Of a stretch of 64,000 nucleotides of DNA, positions 1-8,840 are shown in pieces. Under the pieces are notes generated by a model. The model did no database searches, was not told where the DNA came from, and saw only the letters and a list, made by a program, of their open reading frames with translations. Each line of letters opens with the position of its first letter. Position 1 is the first letter of the stretch. The DNA is from Halococcus salsus (GTDB lineage: Archaea > Halobacteriota > Halobacteria > Halobacteriales > Halococcaceae), in assembly GCF_009900715.1 (NCBI RefSeq), contig NZ_JAAAJC010000004.1, positions 124,001 to 188,000 of the forward strand. Reading direction: 5' to 3'. The position numbers were made by a program, and so were the translations under genes.

Positions 1-820
1 CCGGGTCGTAGCCCGCCGCCGAGAGGCCGTCGCCGAGCGAGATCACCGTGTCGCCGAGCATCGCCATCGCGGCCTCGCCACCCGCCTCGCGGACGGCCTC
101 GATGGCCGCCTCGACGGGCGGGGTGAGCAGGTCGGCCTCGATCGCGAACGACCGCGAGAGCGCCAGCGCCCGCGGGAGCGTCGGTTCGTCGAGCAGCGCG
201 TCGAGCGCGCGCTCGCCCGCCACCGAGAGGGTCCCGACGTCGCCACCGATGATCTCGTCGGTCGAGCGCCCACCGAACGAGACGTACTCGATCCGGGTTT
301 CGGGTACCGAGAGCCCGTCGAGACGGTTCATCACCGGTGCGCCGGGGTCGAGTCGGACCGGGACCCCGCCGCGGGCCTGAGCCACGACATCCCCGAGGCC
401 GGTTCCCGCTTCGACCTCGGCGGCGTGGGCCACCCCGACGAGTTCGTTCTCGGTGAGCGCGAGGTCGTCCGCGGCGTTCGCGACGAGCGCGGTCCCGAGC
501 GCCGCACCGCCGGAGACCCCGAAGCCCGCGCTGACGGGGACGGAGGTCTCGACGACCGCGCGTGCCGCGACCCCGAGCGCGTCGAGCGTGCGGGTCACGG
601 CCTCCATCTCGACCGGGTCGCCGTCGAGGACCACCGCAGGCTCGTCGGCGGGAACGAGTTCGACCGTCACGCCGTCGGTGAGTGCGAGGCCGACGCCTCG
701 GGACCCTGTCTTTCGAGGGTCCTCGTGGCGGTGGACGCTGAAGAACCCCGTGACGTGACCGGGGACGAACGCCCGGAGTCGGTCGGTCGTGGCGCTCCCT
801 CGGGCACGGCTCCGCGTCAT
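1..820 (-). CDS. Pantoate kinase, GHMP superfamily (C-terminus beyond window)
   Basis: Reading back from the ATG at 820, an open frame runs off the left edge, giving about 273 residues. The glycine/serine-rich GHMP ATP-binding motif PVSAGFGVSGGAALG lies at residues 95-109, followed by an acidic segment typical of GHMP kinases. The archaeal pantoate kinase family phosphorylates pantoate in coenzyme A synthesis, where archaea replace bacterial PanC and PanK steps with pantoate kinase and phosphopantothenate synthetase. The partner gene is not visible. Family assignment comes from the overall sequence pattern. Another GHMP kinase, such as a homoserine- or shikimate-type enzyme, is less likely because the N-terminal FVPGHVTGFF segment is typical of pantoate kinases. 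Confidence 0.8.
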   Translation of the reverse strand, partial: MTRSRARGSATTDRLRAFVPGHVTGFFSVHRHEDPRKTGSRGVGLALTDGVTVELVPADEPAVVLDGDPVEMEAVTRTLDALGVAARAVVETSVPVSAGFGVSGGAALGTALVANAADDLALTENELVGVAHAAEVEAGTGLGDVVAQARGGVPVRLDPGAPVMNRLDGLSVPETRIEYVSFGGRSTDEIIGGDVGTLSVAGERALDALLDEPTLPRALALSRSFAIEADLLTPPVEAAIEAVREAGGEAAMAMLGDTVISLGDGLSAAGYDP

Positions 821-1035
821 ATCCCAGCCTCGGCGGCGGCCGGGATAAGCCGCCCGTTCGGGCGGCGGATCGGTCCGCTCGATAGGGGTCCCGTCCGGTG
901 GAATCGCCTGCACCCGCTGGCGATAGCGCTATGTATCGATCGGCTCTTTTCCCGCTACCGAATGCCGGGATCGAAACCAACGGAACCATGCCTCCAGCGT
1001 CGGGACGGCGAGCGGTACCCCCCGGAGGCGCGTGC

Positions 1036-2031
1036 GTGTCGGTGAACGACGGCGACCCCGGGGACGGCGACCGGACTCGGGAGGGTTCGACCGAGGCACC
1101 CGACGACGGGGACCCGATCCGCGAGTCCACCGGCCACGCCGCCTCCGGCGCGCCGAACGCGGGCTGGGCGATGGGCGACCGCTTCTCCTCGGAGGAGATC
1201 TTCCAGCGCGTGCTCGCCACCGCTGACGAGGAGGTCTCGACCGGCGCGCGCGAACTCTTCTTCAGCGGGCTCGCCGCGGGCTTCGCCATCGTGCTCACGT
1301 TCGTCGCCCACGCCGCGCTGACGGCGTACTTCCCCGAGAACACTTTGCTGGCCTCGCTGCTCTACCCCATCGGCTTCATCTACATCATCCTCGGGCGCTA
1401 CCAGCTCTACACCGAGAACACCCTACCCCCGGTCGCGCTCTTTCTCGCCCGCCTCGCCAGCCTGCCCCTGATGCTCCGGGTCTGGGTCATCGTCCTCGTC
1501 GGGAACGTCCTCGGGGCGGGCCTCGGCGTGTTCGTGCTCGCCCACACTCACGTGCTCTCGCCACCGGCGATGGCGGCCGCCGCGGAGTTCACCCAGTCGG
1601 GTCTCGAAACCGGCTGGTGGGACCTCTTCTTCAAGGCGGTGTTCGCGGGCTGGCTGGTCGCGGGCGTCGTGTGGCTCGGCCACGCCGTCCGGGACTCGAT
1701 CGCCCGTCTGCTCCTGATCTACGTCGTCTTCTACACCATCGTCGCCACCGAGCTCTACCACGTCGTCGTCACCGCCGCCGACGCGCTGTTCGCGGTCTTC
1801 GTCGGCGACGCCGGGCTGTTCGCGGTGTTCGCCGAGTTCTGGCTGCCGGTGTTGCTCGGCAACACCGTCGGCGGGGTCGTGCTCGTGGCGCTGGTGAACT
1901 ACGGCCAGACCGAACGCCGGCGGTTTCCCGAGATACGCCAGCTCTCGACCCGCGAGTGGCTGTTCAGCTGGCGGGGCGGTCGCGACCGCGACCCGATCGA
2001 CGTGGAGCAGGCGGGCCCCGAGAACGACTAA
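1036..2031 (+). CDS. Formate/nitrite transporter (FNT) family channel
   Basis: This is an integral membrane protein with about six hydrophobic helices after a hydrophilic N-terminus of roughly 47 residues. The segment GDRFSSEEIFQRVLATADEE followed by a glycine-rich first helix, and the later LLGNTVGGVVLVALVNYGQ segment near the C-terminus, match the FNT/YfdC-like group. FNT proteins form pentameric channels for small monovalent anions such as formate, nitrite or lactate; the substrate here cannot be read from sequence. The start is uncertain: GTG codons at 1036 and 1042, ATG at 988 and ATG at 898 share the frame. I chose 1036 because the acidic, gap-free haloarchaeal-style N-terminus begins there. 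Confidence 0.8.
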   Translation: MSVNDGDPGDGDRTREGSTEAPDDGDPIRESTGHAASGAPNAGWAMGDRFSSEEIFQRVLATADEEVSTGARELFFSGLAAGFAIVLTFVAHAALTAYFPENTLLASLLYPIGFIYIILGRYQLYTENTLPPVALFLARLASLPLMLRVWVIVLVGNVLGAGLGVFVLAHTHVLSPPAMAAAAEFTQSGLETGWWDLFFKAVFAGWLVAGVVWLGHAVRDSIARLLLIYVVFYTIVATELYHVVVTAADALFAVFVGDAGLFAVFAEFWLPVLLGNTVGGVVLVALVNYGQTERRRFPEIRQLSTREWLFSWRGGRDRDPIDVEQAGPEND

Positions 2032-2052
2032 CGGAAACGGGTCCGGAGCGAT

Positions 2053-3240
2053 TCAGAGCAGCTCGACGACGGTGATGATCCCGTAACCGAGCCCCAGTGC
2101 GAGCGCCAGCGACCCGATCCAGGCGAGGACCGTGTACCCCATCTTCGCGCCGCTGACGCCCGCCCCGCCCGCCGCGTAGCCGCTCCCCACCACGGCGCTC
2201 ACGATGATCTCGTTGAACGAGACCGGGATCCCGAAGACCACGGCGGCCTGCGCGATCGCGAACGAGGGGATCAGCGCCGCGATGGATCGTCGGGGACCGA
2301 GCGAGGAGTAGTCCTGAGCGATCGCCTTGATCATCCGCGGCGCGCCCATCCACGACCCCACGAGGAGACCGAGGCCACCGAAGATCAGCAGCCCCACCAG
2401 GGGGAGCGTTATCGGTAGCGAGGCTTCCCCTATCGCCGCGATCAGCGGCCCGACCGCGAGCCCGACCTGGCTCCCGCCGGCCGAGAACGCCACGAGACCA
2501 CCGAGCACGAGCAGGAACCGGCGTTCGGCACCTTCCGCACCGCCCGACATGTCGTAGGCCAGCAGCCCCGCGGCGACGACCGCGGCGACGACCGAGACCA
2601 ACGCGATACCGACCGACGACGACATCGAGAGGTCACGGGTGGCCGCGACCGCGATCGACGCGCCGCCGTCCGGCCCGAGCAGGGTGAAGGGGATGTTGGC
2701 GACGATGAGGCCGATGACCGCCCCCAGAGCGGGGACGCTGTAGCGTTCCGGGATCCGTTCGTCCCGGAGCAGCCGCGCGGTGGCGTAGGCGACCCCGCCG
2801 CCGACGAACGGGGTGAGCACCCAGAGCGCGCCGATCTCGAGGTACTTCGACCAGACCGGGGTCCCGCCGAGGCCGAGGCCGACGCCGATGACCGCCCCGG
2901 TCACCGTGAACGCGGTGGCGATCGGGTAGCCGGTGAAGATCCCGACCGCCACGAGGACCGCCGCGAGCAACAGCAACACCGTCGCGGCCGTCGGCGACAG
3001 CGTGAGCCCGCCGACCAGTCCCGTTCCGACCGCGTCCGCGACGTTCGCGCCCTGGAGGACCGCGCCGAGCAGCCCGAGGATCCCCACCAGGAAGCCCGCG
3101 CGCATCACCGAGATGGCGCGTGCGCCGACCGCCGGCGCAAACGGGGTCGACCCCGACGACCCCGCACCGATCGTCCAGGCCATGAAGAAGCTCGCGAGCA
3201 CCGCGACGACGAGGATGGCTATCGTGCCGAGCGCAACCAT
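2053..3240 (-). CDS. Inorganic phosphate transporter, PiT family
   Basis: The 395-residue protein has about ten membrane helices and the duplicated PiT signature, with GAGSSGSTPFAPAVGAR near residues 26-42 and a matching motif near the C-terminus (PVSFNEIIVSAVVGSG). PiT proteins import phosphate or metal-phosphate complexes using a cation gradient. It is encoded alone, convergent with the FNT gene. The usual DUF47 partner found beside many PiT genes is absent. A 21-codon ORF ends with TAG directly abutting this ATG, so translation may be coupled. A second PiT gene lies at 32818-33990 and is only distantly similar in its loops. Confidence 0.88.
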   Translation of the reverse strand: MVALGTIAILVVAVLASFFMAWTIGAGSSGSTPFAPAVGARAISVMRAGFLVGILGLLGAVLQGANVADAVGTGLVGGLTLSPTAATVLLLLAAVLVAVGIFTGYPIATAFTVTGAVIGVGLGLGGTPVWSKYLEIGALWVLTPFVGGGVAYATARLLRDERIPERYSVPALGAVIGLIVANIPFTLLGPDGGASIAVAATRDLSMSSSVGIALVSVVAAVVAAGLLAYDMSGGAEGAERRFLLVLGGLVAFSAGGSQVGLAVGPLIAAIGEASLPITLPLVGLLIFGGLGLLVGSWMGAPRMIKAIAQDYSSLGPRRSIAALIPSFAIAQAAVVFGIPVSFNEIIVSAVVGSGYAAGGAGVSGAKMGYTVLAWIGSLALALGLGYGIITVVELL

Positions 3241-3306
3241 CTACGTCGTGTCCTCCCCGTCGGCGGTGGCCCGCCGTTCCTCATCGCCGAGCACTACATC
3301 ACTCAT
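3241..3306 (-). CDS. Possible 21-codon leader ORF before the PiT gene
   Basis: On the minus strand an ATG at 3306 opens a frame encoding the 21-residue peptide MSDVVLGDEERRATADGEDTT, split here by its stop TAG at 3243-3241. The stop is followed with no gap by the ATG of the phosphate transporter. The peptide is acidic and not hydrophobic. It could be a translated leader that couples ribosomes to the transporter start, or a remnant of an older N-terminal extension. Coding status is inferred only from position and haloarchaeal-looking composition. Confidence 0.35.
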   Translation of the reverse strand: MSDVVLGDEERRATADGEDTT

Positions 3307-3495
3307 CGGAGTACTGTTCAGCGCGTCCGAACAAACGTCCGTCGCCGGCACCCGCATGGTCTTGCTGTCGGCATCAGCGGCGAAGTGATAGGGCTGTCGA
3401 ACCACGGAAGCCGTGAAAGCGCTCGCAGGGGACGGTCGTTCGTTTTCAGTTGATCCACAGACTGATTAGCGAATACGTTCTAGCACAGCGCATAC

Positions 3496-3798
3496 ATGCC
3501 GTCGATAAGCGCTCGGATCCCCGACGAGGAGCGCGAAACCCTGGAGGAGGTCGCCGACCTGCTGGGCGAGGACCGGAGTACGACCATCCGAAAGGCGCTC
3601 CAGGCAGGTCTTTCGGACCTCCGGATCCGTGTCGCGGTTGAGCAGTATCAGACCGGGGAGATCTCAGTGAACCAGGCCGCACGGATAGCAAACGTCTCGC
3701 TCGGCGAGTGGCTTGAGATCGCCCACGATCGAAATCTTACGACCCAACTCTCACCGGAGGACCTGAAACGAGACGCCGACGCCGCACGAGAGTTGTGA
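3496..3798 (+). CDS. UPF0175 family protein, putative antitoxin
   Basis: The 100-residue protein starts with MPSISARIPDEERETLEEV, a ribbon-helix-helix-like N-terminus, followed by STTIRKALQAGL and the UPF0175 core QTGEISVNQAARIANVSL. UPF0175 proteins are small DNA-binding-type proteins often encoded just before a PIN-like DUF3368 protein. Here the TGA stop at 3796-3798 overlaps the GTG start of the next gene at 3795, so the pair is translationally coupled. The arrangement suggests an antitoxin with autoregulatory function, which is inference from family context. Confidence 0.8.
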   Translation: MPSISARIPDEERETLEEVADLLGEDRSTTIRKALQAGLSDLRIRVAVEQYQTGEISVNQAARIANVSLGEWLEIAHDRNLTTQLSPEDLKRDADAAREL

Positions 3799-4337
3799 TC
3801 CTCGTCGATGCAACGACGCTTCTCTCGCTTGGAACCATCGGCGAGCTGGACTTGCTCTTGAACTTCGATCAAGACCCAGCGGTGCTTCCCGCCGTCGACG
3901 ACGAAGTCGTGACCGAACCAGCACGTACCAACCTCGATCGATTCTACGACCACGACAGCGTCCGCGCTCCCTCGGACGGACTCGTTTCGTCCGACGAACC
4001 GATCGGGGACGCGAGAGGGGAGGCGGAACGGATCCTCGACCAGTCCGAAATCGATGGCGACTTCGAGATCGTCCTCGCAGTTCTCGTCGAAACCAAGGCC
4101 GGACGTTCCGTCGGGGTGGTCTCCGACGACCGACGAGTTCGGACCATCGCGAACGGGCTCGGCGCGATCGTCACGGGAACGGTCGGTGTCGTCGTCCGCG
4201 CGGTCGAGGAAGGGCTACCACCAAACGATGGGAAAGACCTGATTCGGGCGATCGACCGCCATGGGTTGCACATGACGGGCGAGTTACGCGAGACCGCGGA
4301 CGAACTCATCGAAGACGCCGCAACCAGTTCCGAGTGA
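3795..4337 (+). CDS. PIN-like (DUF3368-type) protein, putative toxin
   Basis: The 180-residue protein begins ILVDATTLLSL, matching the first acidic strand of the PIN fold (Asp4). A later ETKAGRSVGVVSDDRRVRT segment supplies further acidic residues in the position expected for a metal-binding nuclease centre. It follows a UPF0175 gene with a GTGA overlap, the usual toxin-antitoxin order for this family. PIN toxins are usually Mg-dependent RNases. The protein is longer than a minimal PIN domain (about 130-150 residues) and its C-terminus is a helical acidic tail. Nuclease activity is not proven by sequence alone. Confidence 0.65.
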   Translation: MILVDATTLLSLGTIGELDLLLNFDQDPAVLPAVDDEVVTEPARTNLDRFYDHDSVRAPSDGLVSSDEPIGDARGEAERILDQSEIDGDFEIVLAVLVETKAGRSVGVVSDDRRVRTIANGLGAIVTGTVGVVVRAVEEGLPPNDGKDLIRAIDRHGLHMTGELRETADELIEDAATSSE

Positions 4338-4364
4338 TTACGGACTCGAACGCTGCCGTTCCTG

Positions 4365-4387
4365 CGAGATTCACTTCGTTCGTCTCG
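4365..4387. repeat. Short hairpin with conserved 11-base loop
   Basis: CGAGAT and GTCTCG form a six-pair stem (one G-T wobble) around the loop TCACTTCGTTC. The same loop occurs with different complementary arms at 63451-63471 and 63482-63508. It lies between the convergent ends of the PIN-like gene and aspS, so a 3' end or terminator role is possible. Confidence 0.6.
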
Positions 4388-4406
4388 GTGACTCCAAGCG
4401 TCTTCG

Positions 4407-5705
4407 TCAGGGACTCAGACGCTGGCGATCTCGCGGGAACAGAACCGCCTCACGGATGTTCGGCAGGTCGAGCATCGTCATCACGAGGCGCTCGCCACCG
4501 ATCGCCCAGCCAGCGTGGGGCGGCATGCCGTACTTGAACATCTTGGTGTAGTACTCGAAGGCCTCGGGGTCGAGGCCCTGCTGTTCGAAGCCCTCGACGA
4601 GCTGGTCGTGGCGGTGTTCACGCTGGCCACCCGAGACGAGCTCCATCGAGGGGGCCATCATGTCGAAGCCCGTCGAGAGTTCGCCGTCCTCGTGGTCCAT
4701 GATGTAGAACGGCTTGATCTCGCTGGGCCAGTCGGTGATGAAGTAGTGGCCGTCGACGTCCGCGCCGAGCGCGCGCTCGCCCTCGGTGGGGAGGTCGTCG
4801 CCCCACTCCAGCTGCTCGTCGAGCTCGCCGGTCGCGTTGATCCGCTCGATGGCCTCCTCGTAGCTCAGTCGCGGGAAGGCTTCCTCGGGGACCTCGAAGT
4901 CCTCGTAGCCGAGGGTTTCGAGCTGGCTCTCACAGTTCTCGGCGACGGCCTCGTAGGCCGACCGGATCACGTGCTCGCAGGCGTCCATCGCCTCCTCGTG
5001 GTCGATGAAGGCCGACTCGAAGTCGATCGAGGTGGCCTCGTTGAGGTGGCGGGGCGTGTTGTGCTCTTCCGCTCGGAAGATCGGGCCGATCTCGAAGACC
5101 CGCTCCAGACCGCTGCCGACCATCAGCTGTTTGAACAGCTGCGGCGACTGGTTCATGAACGCCTCGCGCCCGAAGTAGGTGATCGGGAAGAGCTCGGTCC
5201 CGCCCTCCGTGCCCGTGGCGACGATCTTCGGGGTGGTGATCTCCGTCCCACCCAACTCGCGGAACGCCTCGCGGGCCGCTCTGAGAACCTCGGCACGGAT
5301 CTCGAAGATCGCCTTGGCCTCGTCGCGTCGGAGGTCGAGGGTGCGGTTGTCGAGCCGCGTCGGAAGCTCGGCGTCGACCTTCTCCGAGGGGTCGAGCGGG
5401 AGGCCGGGTTCGGCGGGCGCGAGGACCTCCACCGACTCGGGCACCATCTCGACGCCCGTCGGCGCGCGCTCTTCCTCCTCGACCGCGCCGGTCACCGAGA
5501 CGACGCTCTCGCGGCTCACCTCGGTCCCCGTCTCGACGAGGTCGTCGTCCATCGCGTCCTTCTCGAACTTGACCTGGATCTTCCCGGTGCGGTCGCGGAC
5601 GATGAGAAAGGCAATTCCCCCAAGATCGCGGATCTCGTGGGCCCAGCCCGCGATCGTCACCGTCTCGCCCGGCTCCGCCGCCGCCGTCTCGGTTCGGTCG
5701 TTCAT
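4407..5705 (-). CDS. aspS: Aspartate--tRNA ligase, non-discriminating type
   Basis: The 432-residue class II aminoacyl-tRNA synthetase has an N-terminal OB-fold anticodon-binding domain (about 1-110) and a catalytic domain. Motif 2 appears as [14 protein letters not shown] and motif 3 as [14 protein letters not shown] near the C-terminus. In archaeal AspRS a tryptophan in the GWVWE segment of the anticodon domain marks Asn-excluding enzymes; here the segment reads GWAHE with His23, the residue seen in enzymes that also charge tRNA-Asn. This fits GatB in the same window. The ATG is 26 bases from a TATA-like TTTACA box on the minus strand, so a leaderless mRNA is likely. Confidence 0.93.
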   Translation of the reverse strand: MNDRTETAAAEPGETVTIAGWAHEIRDLGGIAFLIVRDRTGKIQVKFEKDAMDDDLVETGTEVSRESVVSVTGAVEEEERAPTGVEMVPESVEVLAPAEPGLPLDPSEKVDAELPTRLDNRTLDLRRDEAKAIFEIRAEVLRAAREAFRELGGTEITTPKIVATGTEGGTELFPITYFGREAFMNQSPQLFKQLMVGSGLERVFEIGPIFRAEEHNTPRHLNEATSIDFESAFIDHEEAMDACEHVIRSAYEAVAENCESQLETLGYEDFEVPEEAFPRLSYEEAIERINATGELDEQLEWGDDLPTEGERALGADVDGHYFITDWPSEIKPFYIMDHEDGELSTGFDMMAPSMELVSGGQREHRHDQLVEGFEQQGLDPEAFEYYTKMFKYGMPPHAGWAIGGERLVMTMLDLPNIREAVLFPRDRQRLSP

Positions 5706-5725
5706 ACACGGGATGCGAAGCCGTG

Positions 5726-5811
5726 GTTGTAAACGCCGTCGGTTTCGACGGATCCCCTGCGGGGAGTGTGACCCACGAGCGGCGAACGGGCCCGAACCCG
5801 ACCCGTTTTAG
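5726..5811. promoter_or_regulatory. Divergent promoters for aspS and the dehydrogenase gene
   Basis: On the minus strand a TTTACA box at about 5729-5735 lies 26 bases from the aspS ATG. On the plus strand TTTTA at 5806-5810 lies about 26 bases from the GTG at 5835. Both spacings fit leaderless transcription. Confidence 0.5.
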
Positions 5812-5834
5812 CCCGCCGAACGGTGTGTTCACCC

Positions 5835-6938
5835 GTGCCATCCACAACTCCCGGGCGCGTCGTCTCGCTCGAATCGCCGAAGGTCGCCGAGACGAACAGC
5901 TACGAGCTGCCCACACCGGAACCGGGAGCCGTCCTCACCGAGGTCGTCCGGGCCAACATCTGTGGCTCCGAGCTCCACATCTGGTCGGGCAACCACCCGC
6001 TCATCACCGACGGCAGCCTCGGCCACGAAGCCCTCTGTCGCGTGGTCGAACTCGGCGACGGCGTGACGACCGATCGGGCTGGGGAACCCATCGAGGAGGG
6101 TGACTACATCGCGCCGGCCTACTTCATCACCTGCGGGGAGTGCGCGTACTGTGGCCGGGGCCAGTTCGGCCAGTGCGCGAACGCCTACCGGGAGTGGTCG
6201 AAGAACCCGACCGAGCACCCGCACTTCACGGGGACGTTCGCGACCCACTACTACGTCAGCCCCGACCAGTACTTCTACCGCGTGCCCGAGGGCGTGGGCG
6301 ACAAGGCGGCCGCGAGCGCGAACTGTGCACTCTCGCAGGTCCTCTTCGGCTTCGACGAAGTCGGACTGAGCCACGACGACACCGTCGTGGTGCAGGGTGC
6401 GGGCGGACTCGGACTGAACGCGCTCGCCGTCGCGACCGAGAGCGGGGCCGAGACCATCGTCATCGACGGGGTCGAGCAACGTCTCGACCTGGCGCGGCGG
6501 TTCGGGGCCGACCACACCATCGACATGGACGAGTACGGAACCGTCGAGGAACGCGCCGAGCGAGTCCGTGAGTTGACCGGCGGGCTCGGGGCGGACGTCG
6601 CCGTCGAGGTCACCGGCGTCCCCGACGCGTTCAGCGAGGGAATCGAACTACTCCGGAAGGGCGGGCGCTACCTCGAGATGGGGAACATCGTGCCCGGCGA
6701 GACGACCGACTTCGACCCGGGGAAGATGACGCGCAAATCCATCGACGTCGTCTCGACGATGCGCTACGACCCGTGGTACCTCCGCGAGGCGCTCGAATTC
6801 CTGGCGGTTCACGAGGACGACTACCCGTTCGCGGACCTGCTCGACGCCGACTTCGCGCTCGACGACGTTCAGGAGGCGCTTCGGGCGTCCAACGACCGCA
6901 GCGTGACGCGGGGCTCGCTGGTTCCCGAGCGCGACTGA
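5835..6938 (+). CDS. Zinc-dependent alcohol dehydrogenase-like MDR protein
   Basis: The medium-chain dehydrogenase/reductase protein has 367 residues from the GTG at 5835. It has an N-terminal GroES-like domain with the structural-zinc cysteine cluster CGECAYCGRGQFGQC, the catalytic-type GHE motif (LGHEALC), and a Rossmann segment VVQGAGGLGLNALAVA that binds NAD(P). The substrate is not evident; it resembles the threonine/sorbitol dehydrogenase-like subgroup. An in-frame GTG at 5823 exists, but the TATA spacing favours 5835. The gene stands alone, divergent from aspS. Confidence 0.85.
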   Translation: MPSTTPGRVVSLESPKVAETNSYELPTPEPGAVLTEVVRANICGSELHIWSGNHPLITDGSLGHEALCRVVELGDGVTTDRAGEPIEEGDYIAPAYFITCGECAYCGRGQFGQCANAYREWSKNPTEHPHFTGTFATHYYVSPDQYFYRVPEGVGDKAAASANCALSQVLFGFDEVGLSHDDTVVVQGAGGLGLNALAVATESGAETIVIDGVEQRLDLARRFGADHTIDMDEYGTVEERAERVRELTGGLGADVAVEVTGVPDAFSEGIELLRKGGRYLEMGNIVPGETTDFDPGKMTRKSIDVVSTMRYDPWYLREALEFLAVHEDDYPFADLLDADFALDDVQEALRASNDRSVTRGSLVPERD

Positions 6939-7025
6939 GCCGCCGAGTCGTCCGATGGAGTCACGGGAGTATCACGCAAAGCGGTTCACCACGTCGCGGC
7001 GGGCGACCCGAGCGGGAGGCCGCGT

Positions 7026-8369
7026 TCAGGACAGGTACTCGCCGGTGACCGTTCGACGCATCCCTCTGACGAGCTCCAGATATTCCTCGGGGGTGTGTTT
7101 CCCGCGTTTCGCCCGCCGGATTGACGCCTTCGCCTCGTCGTCGGCGAGGAGGTCGACGACCATGCAGGCCGTGAGCTTCGCCGGGATGACGTAGGCCATC
7201 TCCTCGTCGACGGCCCGGAACTCGGGGGTGTGTGGCGTGCCCTCGAACCCGCCGATCATCGGGTGAACACCCGGAACCACCTGGGTGACGTCGCCCATGT
7301 CGGTCGAACCCGTCGTGTGCGGGTCGCTGATGTCGATCGCCTCGGCCCCGAGTTCGGCGACCGCGTTCGCCTCGTAGGCCTCGATCATCGTCTCGTCGGT
7401 CTCGAACGGGAGATACCCGGGATAGTCCTCGATCGTCACGTCGGCCCCGACGGCCATCGCGCCGCTTTCGAGCGCCCGGTTGACGGCCGTGTTCGCCTCG
7501 GTGACCGCTTCGGTCGTTCTCGCGCGGGTGTACGACTCCATGCGTACGTCCGCCGGCACGACGTTGACGCCGTCGCCGCCCTTCGTGAGGATCGGGTGGA
7601 CCCGAACGTTGTCCTCGTCGGCGAACGTCTCGCGCTGGGCGTGGACCGCGTTCATCCCGAGCATCGCCGCGTTCAGCGCGTTGGTGCCCTCCTCGGGGGC
7701 CGCCCCGGCGTGCGAGGAGCGGCCGCGATAGGTGACGAACTTCCCGACGAACCCGTTCGTCGACGACCGGGTGAGGACCTCCCGACCGGGCGTGTCGGCG
7801 TCGGCGTGGACCATCGTCGCGCAGTCGACGTGGTCGAAGTAGCCCCGTTTGATCAGTTCCTGTTTGCCCCCGAGGAACTCTATCTCCTCGCCGACCAGCG
7901 ACCGACGGTACTCCAGGTCGAGATACTCCTCGGCGGGGACCGCGAGGAACTCGACGGTGCCGTCGAGTTCGTCGAGCAGTCCGGTGGCAGTGAGCCCGTA
8001 GGCGGTGCCGACCAGGTTCGCCAGCTGGGCGTGGTGACCACAGGCGTGACAGGCCCCGGTCTCGGGGTCGGCCATCGGGTGTTCCCAGTTGACGAGCGCA
8101 TCGAGTTCGCCGAGCACGGCGATCGTGAACGAGTCCTCGTCGGGTTCGGTTTCGGCGGGAGTAGTGGCACGCGCCCCCGTGATGGCGAGGTCGCGCTCGA
8201 CGGCGAGCCCCATCCCCTCGAAGGCGTCGACGACCTTCGTGGTCGTCGCGTGTTCCTTGTAGCCGAGCTCCGGCTCCGCCGCGACGGCCCTCGCCAGGTC
8301 GATGAGGTCGTCCCGATGCTCGTCGATCGCCGTACAGACCGCTTCCTTTGTGGTTTCGGTTGGTGTCAT
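7026..8369 (-). CDS. M20 family amidohydrolase (AbgB-like)
   Basis: The 447-residue cytosolic metallohydrolase has the M20 zinc site around GACHACGHHAQLANLVG, the catalytic acidic segment VPAEEYLD, and a dimerisation domain with SSHAGAAPEEGTNALNA. The family (AbgB, indoleacetyl- or p-aminobenzoyl-glutamate hydrolases) cleaves amide-linked amino acids. It is the last gene of a three-gene operon, six bases after a small membrane protein and behind a DUF3100-like membrane protein, so the likely scheme is import or export of an amidated compound followed by hydrolysis. The substrate is unknown. Confidence 0.85.
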   Translation of the reverse strand: MTPTETTKEAVCTAIDEHRDDLIDLARAVAAEPELGYKEHATTTKVVDAFEGMGLAVERDLAITGARATTPAETEPDEDSFTIAVLGELDALVNWEHPMADPETGACHACGHHAQLANLVGTAYGLTATGLLDELDGTVEFLAVPAEEYLDLEYRRSLVGEEIEFLGGKQELIKRGYFDHVDCATMVHADADTPGREVLTRSSTNGFVGKFVTYRGRSSHAGAAPEEGTNALNAAMLGMNAVHAQRETFADEDNVRVHPILTKGGDGVNVVPADVRMESYTRARTTEAVTEANTAVNRALESGAMAVGADVTIEDYPGYLPFETDETMIEAYEANAVAELGAEAIDISDPHTTGSTDMGDVTQVVPGVHPMIGGFEGTPHTPEFRAVDEEMAYVIPAKLTACMVVDLLADDEAKASIRRAKRGKHTPEEYLELVRGMRRTVTGEYLS

Positions 8370-8375
8370 TCGATA

Positions 8376-8840
8376 TCAGATGAGTCCTTGGTAGCTCAGG
8401 ATGGCCTGGGCGATCAACGCGGAGCCGACGAACGTGCCCGTGAACGCACAGATGGCCACGACCACGATCTTCCAGCTCATTCGTTTCATGCTCGTCACCT
8501 GGAGCCCGATGGAGAGCCCGGCGTAGGCGAGGATCGGGGTCGTGGTCGCGAGGAACTGAACCGGGTCCGTCAGCGAGAGCACGAGTTCTTGAACCGGTGA
8601 GAACGGGAGCGAGAGCACCAGCCCGATCACCGTCGCGTACGCGAACGCGGGGAATTCGAGCGGGACGTGCCGCCCCAAGAGCAGGGAGACGAAGCCGATG
8701 ACGGCGATGAGCGCCATGCCGGGGGCGGCCTCGACGGGGCTGATCCCGTAGCCGATGGCGTTCCCGACGACGGTCACGACGCCGATGACCACGAGCATCT
8801 TCGCGATGTTGGCCTCGAAGGCCGGCGATTCGAGCGTCAC
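8376..8840 (-). CDS. Small multi-pass membrane protein in the M20 operon
   Basis: The 154-residue protein has four to five hydrophobic segments (from about residues 14, 40, 65, 97 and 125) and no large soluble domain. Its GTG start overlaps the TGA of the upstream DUF3100-like gene (GTGA), and the M20 gene follows after six bases, so the three are co-translated. It probably forms a complex with the larger membrane protein, as a split transporter. I do not recognise a named family with certainty. Confidence 0.7.
   Translation of the reverse strand: MTLESPAFEANIAKMLVVIGVVTVVGNAIGYGISPVEAAPGMALIAVIGFVSLLLGRHVPLEFPAFAYATVIGLVLSLPFSPVQELVLSLTDPVQFLATTTPILAYAGLSIGLQVTSMKRMSWKIVVVAICAFTGTFVGSALIAQAILSYQGLI

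Noticed and set aside
898-1035. Upstream ATG starts of the FNT gene
   Set aside because: The 46-residue extension lacks the acidic halophile pattern and is Pro/Gly-rich. A GTG at 1036 opens the typical N-terminus. It remains uncertain.
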